From Prochlorococcus sp. AG-347-L17 (GTDB lineage Bacteria > Cyanobacteriota > Cyanobacteriia > PCC-6307 > Cyanobiaceae), in the NCBI GenBank assembly GCA_003278925.1, contig QCCN01000001.1, positions 161,213 through 225,212 on the forward strand: a stretch of 64,000 nucleotides of DNA, given 5' to 3'. The notes beneath the pieces were generated by a model. It worked only from the letters and a program-made list of their open reading frames with translations, was not told where the DNA came from and ran no database searches. This document shows positions 1 to 7,908 of this stretch, piece by piece (the first letter of the stretch is position 1; every line of letters starts with the position of its first letter). A program made the position numbers and the translations under genes.

Positions 1-413
1 TTTTTGAGTGAAATTAAAGTTTTTCCCCATGAATCTTCGAAAAATAGTTGTTTCTCGAAATCATTATTCGACGAATTATCAATTTTACTTGAGCTTATTA
101 GCCATCTTTTAATTGGTTGACGAAAGTATTTCCAATTATTGTTAAATTTTTGGCTATTTGAAGCAACTATAGAAATTGGTTGGCTTTTTGATATATTTAC
201 TTCTCCATTATCATTGATATTTTTAATTAGGTAGGTTGATTGATGAGCTATTAAAGTACCTAAACCAAAAATGGTGGCGTCAACCATTGATAAGTTTTGA
301 TTTAACATTTTTTTATCTTCTTCGCTTCCAAGATGCGATTCACCACCACCAGGAAATGCAATTCTCCCATCAATACTAGATGCTATAACAATTATTACTC
401 TTGGAATACTCAA
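1..413 (-). CDS. RibD C-terminal-like (DHFR-fold) reductase, partial
   Basis: The reading frame runs off the left edge, so only about the first 137 residues are present. It opens with a hydrophobic strand and an 'ASSIDGRIA' motif followed by a Gly-rich 'PGGGES' segment and 'FGLGTL'. This is the layout of the RibD C-terminal/DHFR-like reductase family, which uses NADPH to reduce pyrimidine or pteridine-like substrates. No deaminase domain precedes it, so it is a stand-alone reductase. The only sensible start is TTG at 413-411. It overlaps the TGA stop of the upstream pterin synthase gene (TTGA), implying translational coupling. The substrate cannot be told from sequence; the coupling to a pterin synthase makes a pterin intermediate as plausible as riboflavin synthesis. 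The C-terminal part lies outside the window. Confidence 0.75.
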   Translation of the reverse strand, partial: MSIPRVIIVIASSIDGRIAFPGGGESHLGSEEDKKMLNQNLSMVDATIFGLGTLIAHQSTYLIKNINDNGEVNISKSQPISIVASNSQKFNNNWKYFRQPIKRWLISSSKIDNSSNNDFEKQLFFEDSWGKTLISLK

Positions 414-1336
414 GTTTGTGTGACTAAACTATTTTCAAACTTCAACTGCAATGAATTGGTTAAGTTTTGATCAACATAAATTTCTGCAGCATTATTTGGG
501 CTCTCTTGGAGTCTTATTTTGTGTAATGTTGCACCAAGTTTATTTATTGGTTTTTTAAGAATATCAGAAATATATAAAGCTATATTTTCGGCAGTTGGAA
601 CACAATTATGGAAAAATTCGATGTCTTTATTTAAAAAAGTATGATCTAATTGTTCAACAACTAAATCATTAATTATCTCTTGGAGAGCAGATAAGTCGCA
701 AATCATTCCTGTCCTTTTATCAATGTCTCCTTTTACAGTTATATCAACAAGATAATTATGACCATGTCCATTAACTCTGGCACATTTCCCATAGATTTTT
801 TTATTTTCATCAAAGGATATCTCTTCTTTTGCAAGTCTATGTGCGGCTGCAAAATGAGTTTGTACTGTTAAAAATGCTTCCATGTGTTTTCCAAAATAAT
901 CTGCCCATAAATTTGGGTTTTCATAAAGCCTTAGACTTGTTAGAGGTAAATCATCTTTTAGACGACTCCAGATGACCTTTACTAATGCTTCAGTGGTGGG
1001 AAGTATACCCTCTTGGTTATTAACATTAAATTCTGGCCAGACATCATTTAAAAAACGAAAATCTAATTGTCCAGTAACCTTATCTTTAATAGAGTGTTTT
1101 ACATCAGAGAGATTAAGTACCATTCCATCAGAGTCTAGTTCTCCCCCCATTGAAACAATAAGCTCATAATTATGACCATGACCTGGTGCAATACTGCACT
1201 TTCCAAAAAGAGATAAATTTTCTTCTGGACTTTTTTCAGGAAGCCAATAACGATGACTAGAACTAAAGCAGGCACGTCGAGTTATGACGCATTCACGTCC
1301 TTTTCCATGTAATGGTTTGGATTGTGTAGAAGTCAT
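410..1336 (-). CDS. Tandem-domain 6-pyruvoyl-tetrahydropterin synthase (PTPS/QueD family)
   Basis: 308 aa, about twice the usual PTPS length, because the domain occurs twice. Domain 1 (about 17-150) has zinc ligands His28, His53 and His55 and a Cys47-x5-HGH motif. Domain 2 (about 155-290) has His166, Cys185 and His191/His193, again Cys-x5-HGH. In this family that spacing marks the true PTPS type rather than QueD (Cys-x3-HGH). Domain 2 keeps the catalytic Asp-His pair (LDH, 230-232). Domain 1 has LDF at 91-93, so its catalytic His is replaced by Phe. It probably makes 6-pyruvoyl- or 6-carboxy-tetrahydropterin from dihydroneopterin triphosphate, with domain 2 doing the chemistry. A DHFR-like reductase follows with a 4-nt overlap. 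The exact product (biopterin-type pterin, queuosine precursor or folate intermediate) is not settled by the sequence. Confidence 0.88.
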   Translation of the reverse strand: MTSTQSKPLHGKGRECVITRRACFSSSHRYWLPEKSPEENLSLFGKCSIAPGHGHNYELIVSMGGELDSDGMVLNLSDVKHSIKDKVTGQLDFRFLNDVWPEFNVNNQEGILPTTEALVKVIWSRLKDDLPLTSLRLYENPNLWADYFGKHMEAFLTVQTHFAAAHRLAKEEISFDENKKIYGKCARVNGHGHNYLVDITVKGDIDKRTGMICDLSALQEIINDLVVEQLDHTFLNKDIEFFHNCVPTAENIALYISDILKKPINKLGATLHKIRLQESPNNAAEIYVDQNLTNSLQLKFENSLVTQT

Positions 1337-1386
1337 ACTTGTCTGCGATAATACTATCTTAAGGTTTTAAATACGCTTTTGTCTTT

Positions 1387-1944
1387 ATGGAACAATCCAT
1401 TATCGAAAAAACAGTTCATATTATTAAGGGCAGAAGCATATTTTTAATAGGAATGATGGGTTCTGGTAAGTCGCAAACTGGTTTGAAGCTGGCTGAATTA
1501 TTGAAGTATAAATATATTGATTTAGATTCATTAATAGAGAAGTTGGCAAAAAAATCTATCAATCAAATTTTTAATGATGAAGGAGAAGATACTTTCCGTG
1601 AATTAGAGGCAAACTGCCTTAAAGAAACTATCAAAATTCCTTCATTAGTAATCTCAACTGGTGGAGGAATAGTTACCAAATCGGAAAACTGGGGAATTTT
1701 AAGACAGGGAATAATTGCTTGGATAGATCTCGACAAAGATATAGCAATTGAAAGATTGAAAAATGAAATTAAAAATAGGCCACTTCTTCAGGGAAAGAAT
1801 CTACATGATCTATATATGAGCATTTTTCAATCTAGAGAAAATTTGTATTCTCAAGCAGATTTAAGAATTCAAGTAAAAAAAGAAAATATTGAAGAAGTTG
1901 CTATGAAAATAATTAATGCAATTCATAAAGAAATAATTAGTTAA
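1387..1944 (+). CDS. aroK: Shikimate kinase
   Basis: 185 aa cytosolic P-loop kinase that phosphorylates shikimate with ATP, fifth step of the chorismate pathway. Visible motifs: Walker A GMMGSGKS at 22-29, shikimate-binding Asp45 and Asp47 in IDLD, the FRELE segment near 70, the GGG loop at 92-94 and the lid Arg131 in 'NRPLL'. The length is normal for the family with a short N-terminal extension. It is transcribed away from the pterin synthase gene, with 50 bp between the two starts. Its stop overlaps the stop of the opposite-strand CRR7-like gene by 4 nt, so no terminator fits between them. Chorismate from this pathway feeds trpB and the menaquinone-type genes elsewhere in the window. Confidence 0.96.
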   Translation: MEQSIIEKTVHIIKGRSIFLIGMMGSGKSQTGLKLAELLKYKYIDLDSLIEKLAKKSINQIFNDEGEDTFRELEANCLKETIKIPSLVISTGGGIVTKSENWGILRQGIIAWIDLDKDIAIERLKNEIKNRPLLQGKNLHDLYMSIFQSRENLYSQADLRIQVKKENIEEVAMKIINAIHKEIIS

Positions 1945-2198
1945 TCTGGTTCAACTCTTACTGCAAACCATTTGATAACGTATCCTAATTTTATTTCTAA
2001 TTCATAAGTGCTTTCCAAAAATTCTTCAAAAAATTCCTGACCAGGATCTTCTATATTTTGATATATTGTTTGTGTTTCTGTCTTACTAAGCCAATTCTTT
2101 AACCATAAAATTGCTTCTTGCTTTGATACAATTTTTTCTTTTGAATCTGGCTCTAATAATACATAATGATCTGATTCTCTTATTAGTGGATTTGACAT
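1941..2198 (-). CDS. CRR7-like protein (chlororespiratory reduction 7 family)
   Basis: 85 aa, soluble and acidic. The 'HYVLLEP' strand near the N-terminus and the C-terminal 'IKWFAVRVE' ending resemble the cyanobacterial/plastid CRR7 family, a small factor needed for accumulation of the plastid NDH complex. I recognise it from memory of the family pattern, not from a search. It would fit a genome segment that carries nine NDH-1 subunits. Its start codon is one base from the start of the divergent DUF6816-like gene, so the promoter of each must lie inside the other. Its end overlaps aroK by 4 nt. The alternative is an unassigned cyanobacterial conserved protein. Confidence 0.7.
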   Translation of the reverse strand: MSNPLIRESDHYVLLEPDSKEKIVSKQEAILWLKNWLSKTETQTIYQNIEDPGQEFFEEFLESTYELEIKLGYVIKWFAVRVEPD

Positions 2199-2199
2199 A

Positions 2200-2907
2200 A
2201 TGAAAATTCTTTTTGGATTAATTCTTTGCTTGATTTTTCAAGGAATTTTTTTAGAAAGTTCTTTTGCTCTAGTAGATTCTAACGTACGAGAGTTTATGGA
2301 AAATCGTGTAAATCAATGGCCAGAATTATATTTGCCAAATTTTAAATTATCGGATACTTCTAAGGATTTAATTTATCCTAAATGGTTCGAGGGGAATTGG
2401 CTTGTTACTTCTCAAGATATAGTTAATGATTCAGAAGAGCCAGTTATTTATAAAGTAAATTTCTTTAAGAATGATTCAGATTTAATTGTTGGTAATCGTG
2501 CAAAAAATTCTGAATCCATTGGAAAAGCAATATTTGGTGAAACCTTAATTAAGGTTGTAAATGATCCTCAATCTATTAATAATCAAATTACTTATTTAAA
2601 AGATGATTTTTATATCGATTCAAGAATTACAGGGAGAAATCAGATACAAGATGATGATATTTTTTTCGCAGATGAGCTAGTTATACAAATAGCACATAAG
2701 CCAGGTGCTTCAAGGATTAATCAGGTAGAAACCATTAGTAAATTTCAAAAATGTTCCGAAGAAATATTGGAAGTTGATAATTCAATCAAACCATCAATTT
2801 GTGGAGTGCAATATGTTGCTTCTTATGGTTCAAAAGTTGGTGATCCTTCTATTCACGCTATAAAAACAAATAAATATAAATTGAAGTTTGAATTTATTGA
2901 GAGTTAG
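2200..2907 (+). CDS. Conserved exported protein, DUF6816-like
   Basis: 235 aa. Residues 1-23 form a classic signal peptide (hydrophobic core, likely cleavage after Ala23 in 'SFA-L'), so the mature protein should be periplasmic or thylakoid-lumenal. The 'LIYPKWFEGNW' segment at 57-67 followed by a 'VTSQD' strand, the 'GNRAKN' turn and 'FADELVIQ' further on match what I recall of DUF6816, a conserved cyanobacterial/plastid lumen-type family of unknown role. Two cysteines (185 and 201) could form a disulfide. The C-terminal 14 nt overlap the opposite-strand GST-like gene. No function is assigned. Confidence 0.72.
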   Translation: MKILFGLILCLIFQGIFLESSFALVDSNVREFMENRVNQWPELYLPNFKLSDTSKDLIYPKWFEGNWLVTSQDIVNDSEEPVIYKVNFFKNDSDLIVGNRAKNSESIGKAIFGETLIKVVNDPQSINNQITYLKDDFYIDSRITGRNQIQDDDIFFADELVIQIAHKPGASRINQVETISKFQKCSEEILEVDNSIKPSICGVQYVASYGSKVGDPSIHAIKTNKYKLKFEFIES

Positions 2908-3619
2908 CACTAAAAAGATATTCTTCTAAGTTGTTCCTCCAAATGAAAAGATTTTCTAAATAAGGGTTGTTTATGTATTCTTGGCTTCCCTCGCCTGAAA
3001 GAATAGGTCCTGCAGACTTTGGAAATTTAAGAAGGGATAATTGAGAAGCAATTGAAATATCTGCGATTGATAAACTATCTCCAACTAAATATTTCTTGTT
3101 GATCAAGGATTTTGATAAAGCTTCCAGTAATTTTTGGAGTTCTAAATTATCTTTAGAAGACAAAACTACACTAGAAATTTTACTAAGATTTTTAAAAGGT
3201 AATTTATCAACAATACTTTTAACTGAAGAAGGTATTTCATCTGGAAGTAATGCAGTTCTTAGCTGTGGATTTTCTATTGCAGATTTTATTAATGCTTTTC
3301 TACAAGTTGTAGCCATTGTAGTATCTGCCCAGTCTTCAATTAGTTTGCATTGTGCAAATAATATTGGATCCTCAGGAAAGAGTGGATTGTTTTCATTTTT
3401 TTTATCTAAATATTCGCAAATAGTTGAAGAGTCATTAATAACTTGATCATTACTATCGACTATTACAGGTACTTGTTTTTGACCTGATAATTTAAAGATT
3501 TCAAATTGGCCTATTCCAGGTTTTACTTCTTCAACTCGATATTGTAGTTTTTTTGCATGAAGAGCCATTCTTGTTTTTAAACAAAAAGCACTATGCCTAA
3601 ATTGATATAATGTAATCAT
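2894..3619 (-). CDS. Glutathione S-transferase-like protein
   Basis: 241 aa. The N-terminal third is a thioredoxin-fold GST domain: 'YQFRHSAFCLKTR' with Ser10 and Cys13 at the usual active-site helix, cis-Pro 'QVPVIV' at 49-54 and the glutathione-binding Asp63-Ser64 in 'NDSSTICEYL'. The C-terminal part is helical, with 'LVGDSLSIADISIASQL', the helix-capping motif typical of the GST C-terminal domain. It is a likely cytosolic glutathione-dependent transferase or oxidoreductase. The substrate is unknown. Cys13 rather than Ser/Tyr would point to an omega/zeta-like chemistry. Glutathione synthetase and glutaredoxin genes are also in this window, but far away. Confidence 0.85.
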   Translation of the reverse strand: MITLYQFRHSAFCLKTRMALHAKKLQYRVEEVKPGIGQFEIFKLSGQKQVPVIVDSNDQVINDSSTICEYLDKKNENNPLFPEDPILFAQCKLIEDWADTTMATTCRKALIKSAIENPQLRTALLPDEIPSSVKSIVDKLPFKNLSKISSVVLSSKDNLELQKLLEALSKSLINKKYLVGDSLSIADISIASQLSLLKFPKSAGPILSGEGSQEYINNPYLENLFIWRNNLEEYLFSANSQ

Positions 3620-3664
3620 GCTGTTTAATGTTTGTTAAAACTTAGCTAAAAAAGTAATCTATTT

Positions 3665-3883
3665 GTGGAGCTGATGGGCGAATTTTTCTCTAATGTTGCG
3701 AGATATCCAAAGTATTTGATATCTATCATTGTTGGGGGACTTGTTGCTTTGCTTGAACCTTTATTCAAGAATAGATCAAATCCACTCACAATAGTAGGTT
3801 TGATATCTTCTGTCTTAAGTGCTTTCATAACTGTTTATTTTGTCTTGCAAGCGATGACAAACCCAATAAATTTACAACCATAA
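3665..3883 (+). CDS. DUF751-family small membrane protein
   Basis: 72 aa with two hydrophobic helices (about 14-32 and 44-65) after an N-terminal 'FFSNVARYPKYLI' segment. This matches the DUF751 family of cyanobacteria as I recall it (hairpin membrane protein of unknown function). The frame can start at GTG 3665 or at ATG 3674. The GGAG at 3667-3670 is too close to serve as a ribosome site for the ATG, so the GTG start is given but is not certain. The stop codon overlaps the ATG of rbfA (TAATG), so the two genes are probably co-translated. Confidence 0.78.
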   Translation: MELMGEFFSNVARYPKYLISIIVGGLVALLEPLFKNRSNPLTIVGLISSVLSAFITVYFVLQAMTNPINLQP

Positions 3884-4275
3884 TGCCAAATAATTACCGT
3901 CTTGCAAAAGTTTCTTCTCTTTTGAAGAAAGAAATAACCCTTATTTTGCAGAATGATTTGGAAAATGATCTTATTAGAGATCATTTCGTCAATATTTCTA
4001 AGATTGATTTATCAGGTGATTTGCAACACTGTAAAATTTACATAACTTCAACTGCTGAAGAGAAAGTAAAGAAAGAGATTGTGGAAAACTTGAATACTGC
4101 TAAAAGCTCTATAAGGCATAGTTTAGGAAAAAGAATTGAGATGAGAAGAGTTCCAGAGATAATTTTTAAAGACGATGTTGTTCTTGACAAAGGATTATCA
4201 GTCTTGAAACTTCTCGATGAATTAAAAAATAAAAATCAAAATAATAATGTTGAGGAAAAGAATGCCAAAAGTTGA
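3883..4275 (+). CDS. rbfA: Ribosome-binding factor A
   Basis: 130 aa, the normal RbfA size. It has the N-terminal 'RLAKVSSLLKKEITLILQNDL' helix type, the 'VNISKIDLSGDLQHCKIYIT' beta strand pair and 'LGKRIEMRRVPEIIFKDD' of the type II KH-like fold. The protein assists late maturation of the 30S subunit and binds 16S rRNA. Start ATG at 3883 is fixed by the TAATG overlap with the upstream small membrane protein. The end overlaps the probable start of hemD, giving a three-gene run. The C-terminus is Lys/Asn rich, as is common here. Confidence 0.95.
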   Translation: MPNNYRLAKVSSLLKKEITLILQNDLENDLIRDHFVNISKIDLSGDLQHCKIYITSTAEEKVKKEIVENLNTAKSSIRHSLGKRIEMRRVPEIIFKDDVVLDKGLSVLKLLDELKNKNQNNNVEEKNAKS

Positions 4276-5059
4276 TCTACCCCTTGATCAAAGAAATATA
4301 ATTATTACTCGATCAAAAGAAGGGATATTGGATATAAAAAAGATTTTTACAAGCAAGGGCGCTAATGTTTTTGATTTGCCTGCAATAAGTATTGGTGATC
4401 CTGATGATTTGAATCCTCTTGACGAAGCATTAAATCAAATAAATGATTTTCATTGGATTATTTTTTCCAGTAGTAATGGGATCAAATTTGTGGATAAAAG
4501 ACTTAGATACTTTAATAGTTCATTAAAAGAATGTTCTAAAAAAACAAAAATCGCTGTAGTCGGAGAAAAAACCTCAAAAACTCTTGATGATTTTGGGATT
4601 AAGGCTGATTTCATACCTCCAGAATTTGTTGCTGAAAGTTTAATTGATAATTTCCCAGTATCTGGTTATGGACTTCGAGTTTTTGTACCAAGAGTTCAGA
4701 CAGGTGGTAGGGATCTAATTGCAGATCAATTTAGAAAGGCTGGTGCTCGTGTATTTGAGGTTGCTGCATATGAAACTAGGTGTCCTGACTCAATTCCGAA
4801 AGAAACAATTGATATTATTTCTAATCGAAAAGTAGATGCAATTATTTTCTCAAGCGGTAAAACCGTAGTAAATGCTTCTTTTTTACTAGAAAAAAAACTT
4901 GGTAAACAATGGTTAGATTATTTTGATCAGATTAAGTTGTTATCTATTGGACCTCAGACAACAAAAATATGTAATAAGATTTTTGGAAGAGTTGATAGTC
5001 AGGCACAAAAATATACCTTTGAAGGACTGCTAGATCTGGCAATTAATATTTTTAGTTAG
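4262..5059 (+). CDS. hemD: Uroporphyrinogen-III synthase
   Basis: About 265 aa with the two-lobed HemD pattern: 'IIITRSKEG' at the start, 'WIIFSSSNGIKF' in lobe one, 'VAVVGEKTSKTL'-type strand, then 'AYETR', 'DAIIFSSGKTV' and 'LLSIGPQTTK' in lobe two. It closes hydroxymethylbilane into uroporphyrinogen III, the branch point to heme, siroheme and chlorophyll. I prefer ATG 4262 over the in-frame ATG 4247 because GAGGAAAAG lies just upstream at proper spacing. Either way it overlaps the rbfA tail. The 3' end overlaps the opposite-strand SRPBCC gene by 8 nt. ChlM, a later step toward chlorophyll, is also in this window (51698-52396). Confidence 0.93.
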   Translation: MPKVDLPLDQRNIIITRSKEGILDIKKIFTSKGANVFDLPAISIGDPDDLNPLDEALNQINDFHWIIFSSSNGIKFVDKRLRYFNSSLKECSKKTKIAVVGEKTSKTLDDFGIKADFIPPEFVAESLIDNFPVSGYGLRVFVPRVQTGGRDLIADQFRKAGARVFEVAAYETRCPDSIPKETIDIISNRKVDAIIFSSGKTVVNASFLLEKKLGKQWLDYFDQIKLLSIGPQTTKICNKIFGRVDSQAQKYTFEGLLDLAINIFS

Positions 5060-5522
5060 AAAAATTTTTTGAATAATTCTTTTCAACTAAATCTTTGAAC
5101 CTATCAATATTAGCCTGTAATTCGTTTGTTACCATTTTGCCTAAGATATTTTCTTCCATAAACCGTGCAATCATTTTAGGTAACTCATAAGTTATTGCTA
5201 AATTTACCGTTGTGACTTGATCAGTTTTACTTTCGAAAACTACTGATCCCTCAGTTGGTAAACCTCCTATTGATTTCCATTTAAGTTTGCTTTTTTCAAC
5301 CCTTTCTGTAATTTGAGCTTTCCATTTAAATCTAAAGCCATTTGCGGCTAAAGTCCATTCTGTTAAATCTGGTAACGTATTAGTTTCTTCGTCAACTGTT
5401 TTTACAGATTCAATCCAGCTCATCCAAAGTGACATTGAGTCTAAATCGCTCCATGTGTCCCATACATTTTCAAGAGGCGCATTAACAACTGTTATCACGT
5501 CATGTTTTAGCCAAGTACCCAT
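5052..5522 (-). CDS. SRPBCC (polyketide cyclase/START-like) domain protein
   Basis: 156 aa, one domain. The N-terminal 'HDVITVVNAPLENVWDTWSDLDSMSLWMSWIESV' pattern, with Pro-x5-Trp and paired Trp residues, is the start of the SRPBCC/Polyketide_cyc2 fold. This fold forms a hydrophobic cavity for lipids or other hydrophobic ligands. 'KWKSIGGLPTEGSVVFE' and 'TTVNLAITYELP' are later strands. It lies 3 nt downstream of crtQ on the same strand, so the pair is almost certainly one operon. A role in binding a carotenoid or other isoprenoid is therefore an attractive guess, but nothing in the sequence proves it. Confidence 0.82.
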   Translation of the reverse strand: MGTWLKHDVITVVNAPLENVWDTWSDLDSMSLWMSWIESVKTVDEETNTLPDLTEWTLAANGFRFKWKAQITERVEKSKLKWKSIGGLPTEGSVVFESKTDQVTTVNLAITYELPKMIARFMEENILGKMVTNELQANIDRFKDLVEKNYSKNFSN

Positions 5523-5525
5523 GAA

Positions 5526-6980
5526 TTAACTTACTGCAAGATTTTTTGCTAATTTGGCTTTCTTCTCTAAAATTGCGGCGGCAGCTAAATGACCACTCAT
5601 TGTAGCTCCCTCCATAGAGTCTATATAATCTTGTTTTGTATAACTACCAGCCATGAAGAAATTAGATATAGATGTTTTTTGATCGGGTCTGAAAGGTTCC
5701 ATACCGGGAGCTTCTCTATAGAGTGATTGTGGAATTTGTACCACGTTACTCCAAAGCAATTTAAGGTTTTTTGAGGATGGGAATAGACGGCGAACCTCTT
5801 TATCAATTTCTTTTGTAATTCTTTCTGTCGATCTTCCCATCCATCTATCACCAGGAGTTAAAACACATTGGAGAAGAGATCCCATATCTTTTTTTCTATA
5901 GTCTGCTGGACTTGATAGTGCTAAATCAGCAAAACAACTGAAAGAGGCATCAGCAGAATAAAGAAGGTTATCTAGTCCAATTGGTTCGTTCCCAGTATTA
6001 TCTTTTTGTAATTCAGTAACCCAACCGTCATATCTTAATTGGATTGTGGCAACAGCTACAGCTCTAAGTTTTTTTAAACCTTCAAATTCTTTAAATTGAT
6101 ACCATTCTTTTGGAATTATTTTTTTTATTCCAGGAACATCACAGGCAGCTAGAAATTTATCTGCAAACACTGCCTTAATTCCTTCAGGAGAAGATATTTT
6201 TAATTGATTTACTGAATAAGAGGAAGATTCTTTTTCATAAATGATTTCTTCTACCTTATGGTTAAGATGTATTTTTGCTCCTTTGTTTGTGATGTAGTCG
6301 ACGATAGGTTGCGTTAACCACTTATGTGGAGAACCTTTTAAAAGATTAAGTTTTGAGGCTTCTGTTTTTGAAGCAAACATCATGAATATAGTGAGCATGC
6401 ATCTTGCTGAAATATCTTTGCAATTAATAAAACCTAATGCATATGCGATGGGATCCCACATTCTTTCTAAACTTTTTTCACTTCCACCATGGTTTAAAAA
6501 CCATTCTTCAAAACTAATTCTATCTAGATCTCTAATTACTTTCATTGCGCCTTCATAGTCTATCAATCCTCTAACTATTGGGCTTGTCCCAAGAGCTAAA
6601 GCATTTCTGAACTTATCTACCCAAGTAAGTTGTTCAGTAGTAAAAAAAGCTTTTAGTCCATTAAAGGGAGCACCCAAGGGGAATCTAAAATCTAAAGATT
6701 TCAGAACCCCACCATTATTTATGAATAGATGAGTATGATCTTTCGGGAGTAAATTATCAAAAGCTCCTACTTTTTTCATTAATTTGAAAAGATTTGCATA
6801 ATTGTAAAAAAATACATGTAAACCCATTTCTATATGGTTTCCATCCTTATCTTCCCAACTTCCTACTTTTCCTCCCCAAAATGACCTGCTCTCGTAAATT
6901 TCTACTTCATGGCCTTCATCAACTAAATTAACTGCAGCTGTAAGACCAGCTAATCCAGAACCAACTATTGCAATTTTCAC
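5526..6980 (-). CDS. crtQ: Zeta-carotene desaturase (CrtQ/ZDS)
   Basis: 484 aa FAD-dependent amine-oxidase-fold enzyme. Dinucleotide-binding motif GSGLAG at 7-12 followed by '[16 protein letters not shown]', '[13 protein letters not shown]' and the C-terminal '[23 protein letters not shown]' FAD signature. These place it in the plant-type CrtP/CrtQ class, not bacterial CrtI. The '[25 protein letters not shown]' form distinguishes it from the paralogous phytoene desaturase at 29736-31136. It introduces two double bases into zeta-carotene and passes electrons to plastoquinone at the thylakoid membrane. An SRPBCC gene follows at 3 nt. The start lies about 100 bp from that of a divergent A-type Fe-S carrier gene. 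Confidence 0.95.
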   Translation of the reverse strand: MKIAIVGSGLAGLTAAVNLVDEGHEVEIYESRSFWGGKVGSWEDKDGNHIEMGLHVFFYNYANLFKLMKKVGAFDNLLPKDHTHLFINNGGVLKSLDFRFPLGAPFNGLKAFFTTEQLTWVDKFRNALALGTSPIVRGLIDYEGAMKVIRDLDRISFEEWFLNHGGSEKSLERMWDPIAYALGFINCKDISARCMLTIFMMFASKTEASKLNLLKGSPHKWLTQPIVDYITNKGAKIHLNHKVEEIIYEKESSSYSVNQLKISSPEGIKAVFADKFLAACDVPGIKKIIPKEWYQFKEFEGLKKLRAVAVATIQLRYDGWVTELQKDNTGNEPIGLDNLLYSADASFSCFADLALSSPADYRKKDMGSLLQCVLTPGDRWMGRSTERITKEIDKEVRRLFPSSKNLKLLWSNVVQIPQSLYREAPGMEPFRPDQKTSISNFFMAGSYTKQDYIDSMEGATMSGHLAAAAILEKKAKLAKNLAVS

Positions 6981-7079
6981 TTTTTCTAAAAATTATAACA
7001 AATCAGGTTTGGATATTGTTTGTTCTGTGCATCCTATCGATTAATTTTTTATATTATAAATAGTAGAAATTTTTTGTTT

Positions 7080-7472
7080 ATGGAAAATTTAGAAGTTAAA
7101 CAGGAAATTAAGAATTCTGATGATGGAAAAGGTATCTTAATAACGAATGATGCTATAGAGCAAATTTCAAATTTACTAAAAGGCCAAAGTGATAAAAAAG
7201 CACTCAGGGTAGGAGTCAGATCAGGTGGTTGTAGTGGGATGAGTTATACAATGGATTTTATAGGTAGTAATGAAATAAATCCAGATGATAAAGTTTATGA
7301 TTATTCATTAAAAGCTGATCAAAGTTTTCAAGTAGTTTGTGATCCAAAAAGTCTCTTATATATTTATGGAATGCAATTAGATTTTAGTAAGGAACTAATT
7401 GGAGGAGGCTTTAATTTTGTAAATCCTAATGCTTCTCAAACTTGCGGTTGTGGAAGTTCATTTGCTGTTTAA
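7080..7472 (+). CDS. A-type iron-sulfur carrier (IscA/SufA-like)
   Basis: 130 aa when started at ATG 7080. The frame is open further upstream to 7020, but that stretch is leader-like and not conserved in character. The core is the HesB/IscA fold with the three cluster-ligand cysteines: Cys51 in 'GGCSGMSY' and Cys122/Cys124 in the C-terminal 'TCGCGSSF'. Cys87 is extra. The protein carries or transfers Fe-S clusters to apoproteins such as photosystem I and NDH-1 partners. It is followed by a TPR gene after 6 nt and an LpxB-related gene, all on the same strand. It could be either SufA or a plastid-like SufA/CpIscA type; sequence alone does not decide. Confidence 0.9.
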   Translation: MENLEVKQEIKNSDDGKGILITNDAIEQISNLLKGQSDKKALRVGVRSGGCSGMSYTMDFIGSNEINPDDKVYDYSLKADQSFQVVCDPKSLLYIYGMQLDFSKELIGGGFNFVNPNASQTCGCGSSFAV

Positions 7473-7478
7473 TAAATA

Positions 7479-7907
7479 ATGAGTAACGAAATTAATCCCA
7501 TCGAAGAGGATTTTAATGCAGCTCTATCAAGATATAAATCTGGGCAAGATTTAATTCCAATCGTTCAAGATTTCCAAAAAATTATTCAGCAAATACCAAA
7601 TCATTTTGCTGCCTGGACTTGTTTATCATGGCTTCAATTACTTTTGAAAAATAATGAAGAAGCTTTGGCAGCTGCCAGACAAGCTGTTCGATTAAATCAG
7701 CAAGACCCACAAGCAAGAATGAATTTATCCTTAGCTCTTTTGGCTACCAATAATAAAGGTGTTAGGGATCATATTGAGTTAATAAAAAAAATGTCTATGA
7801 TGATGCCTGATGTGAAAAGTGAGTTGAAAGAATCTGTTGAAGACGGATTAAGTAGATATCCAGATTGGCCTGAGTTAACCAAAGTAAAAAAATGGTTGGA
7901 ATTTTAA
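7479..7907 (+). CDS. TPR-repeat protein
   Basis: 142 aa. Residues about 38-105 hold two to three tetratricopeptide helical pairs: 'AAWTCLSWLQLLLKNNEEALAAARQAVRLNQQDPQARMNLSLALLATN' shows the Trp/Leu/Gly-Tyr-Ala-type periodicity. No signal peptide or membrane segment is seen, so it should be cytosolic and act as a protein-protein adaptor. It sits 6 nt after the A-type Fe-S carrier and 1 nt before the LpxB-related gene, so the run is probably one operon. No partner can be named. Confidence 0.82.
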   Translation: MSNEINPIEEDFNAALSRYKSGQDLIPIVQDFQKIIQQIPNHFAAWTCLSWLQLLLKNNEEALAAARQAVRLNQQDPQARMNLSLALLATNNKGVRDHIELIKKMSMMMPDVKSELKESVEDGLSRYPDWPELTKVKKWLEF

Positions 7908-7908
7908 A

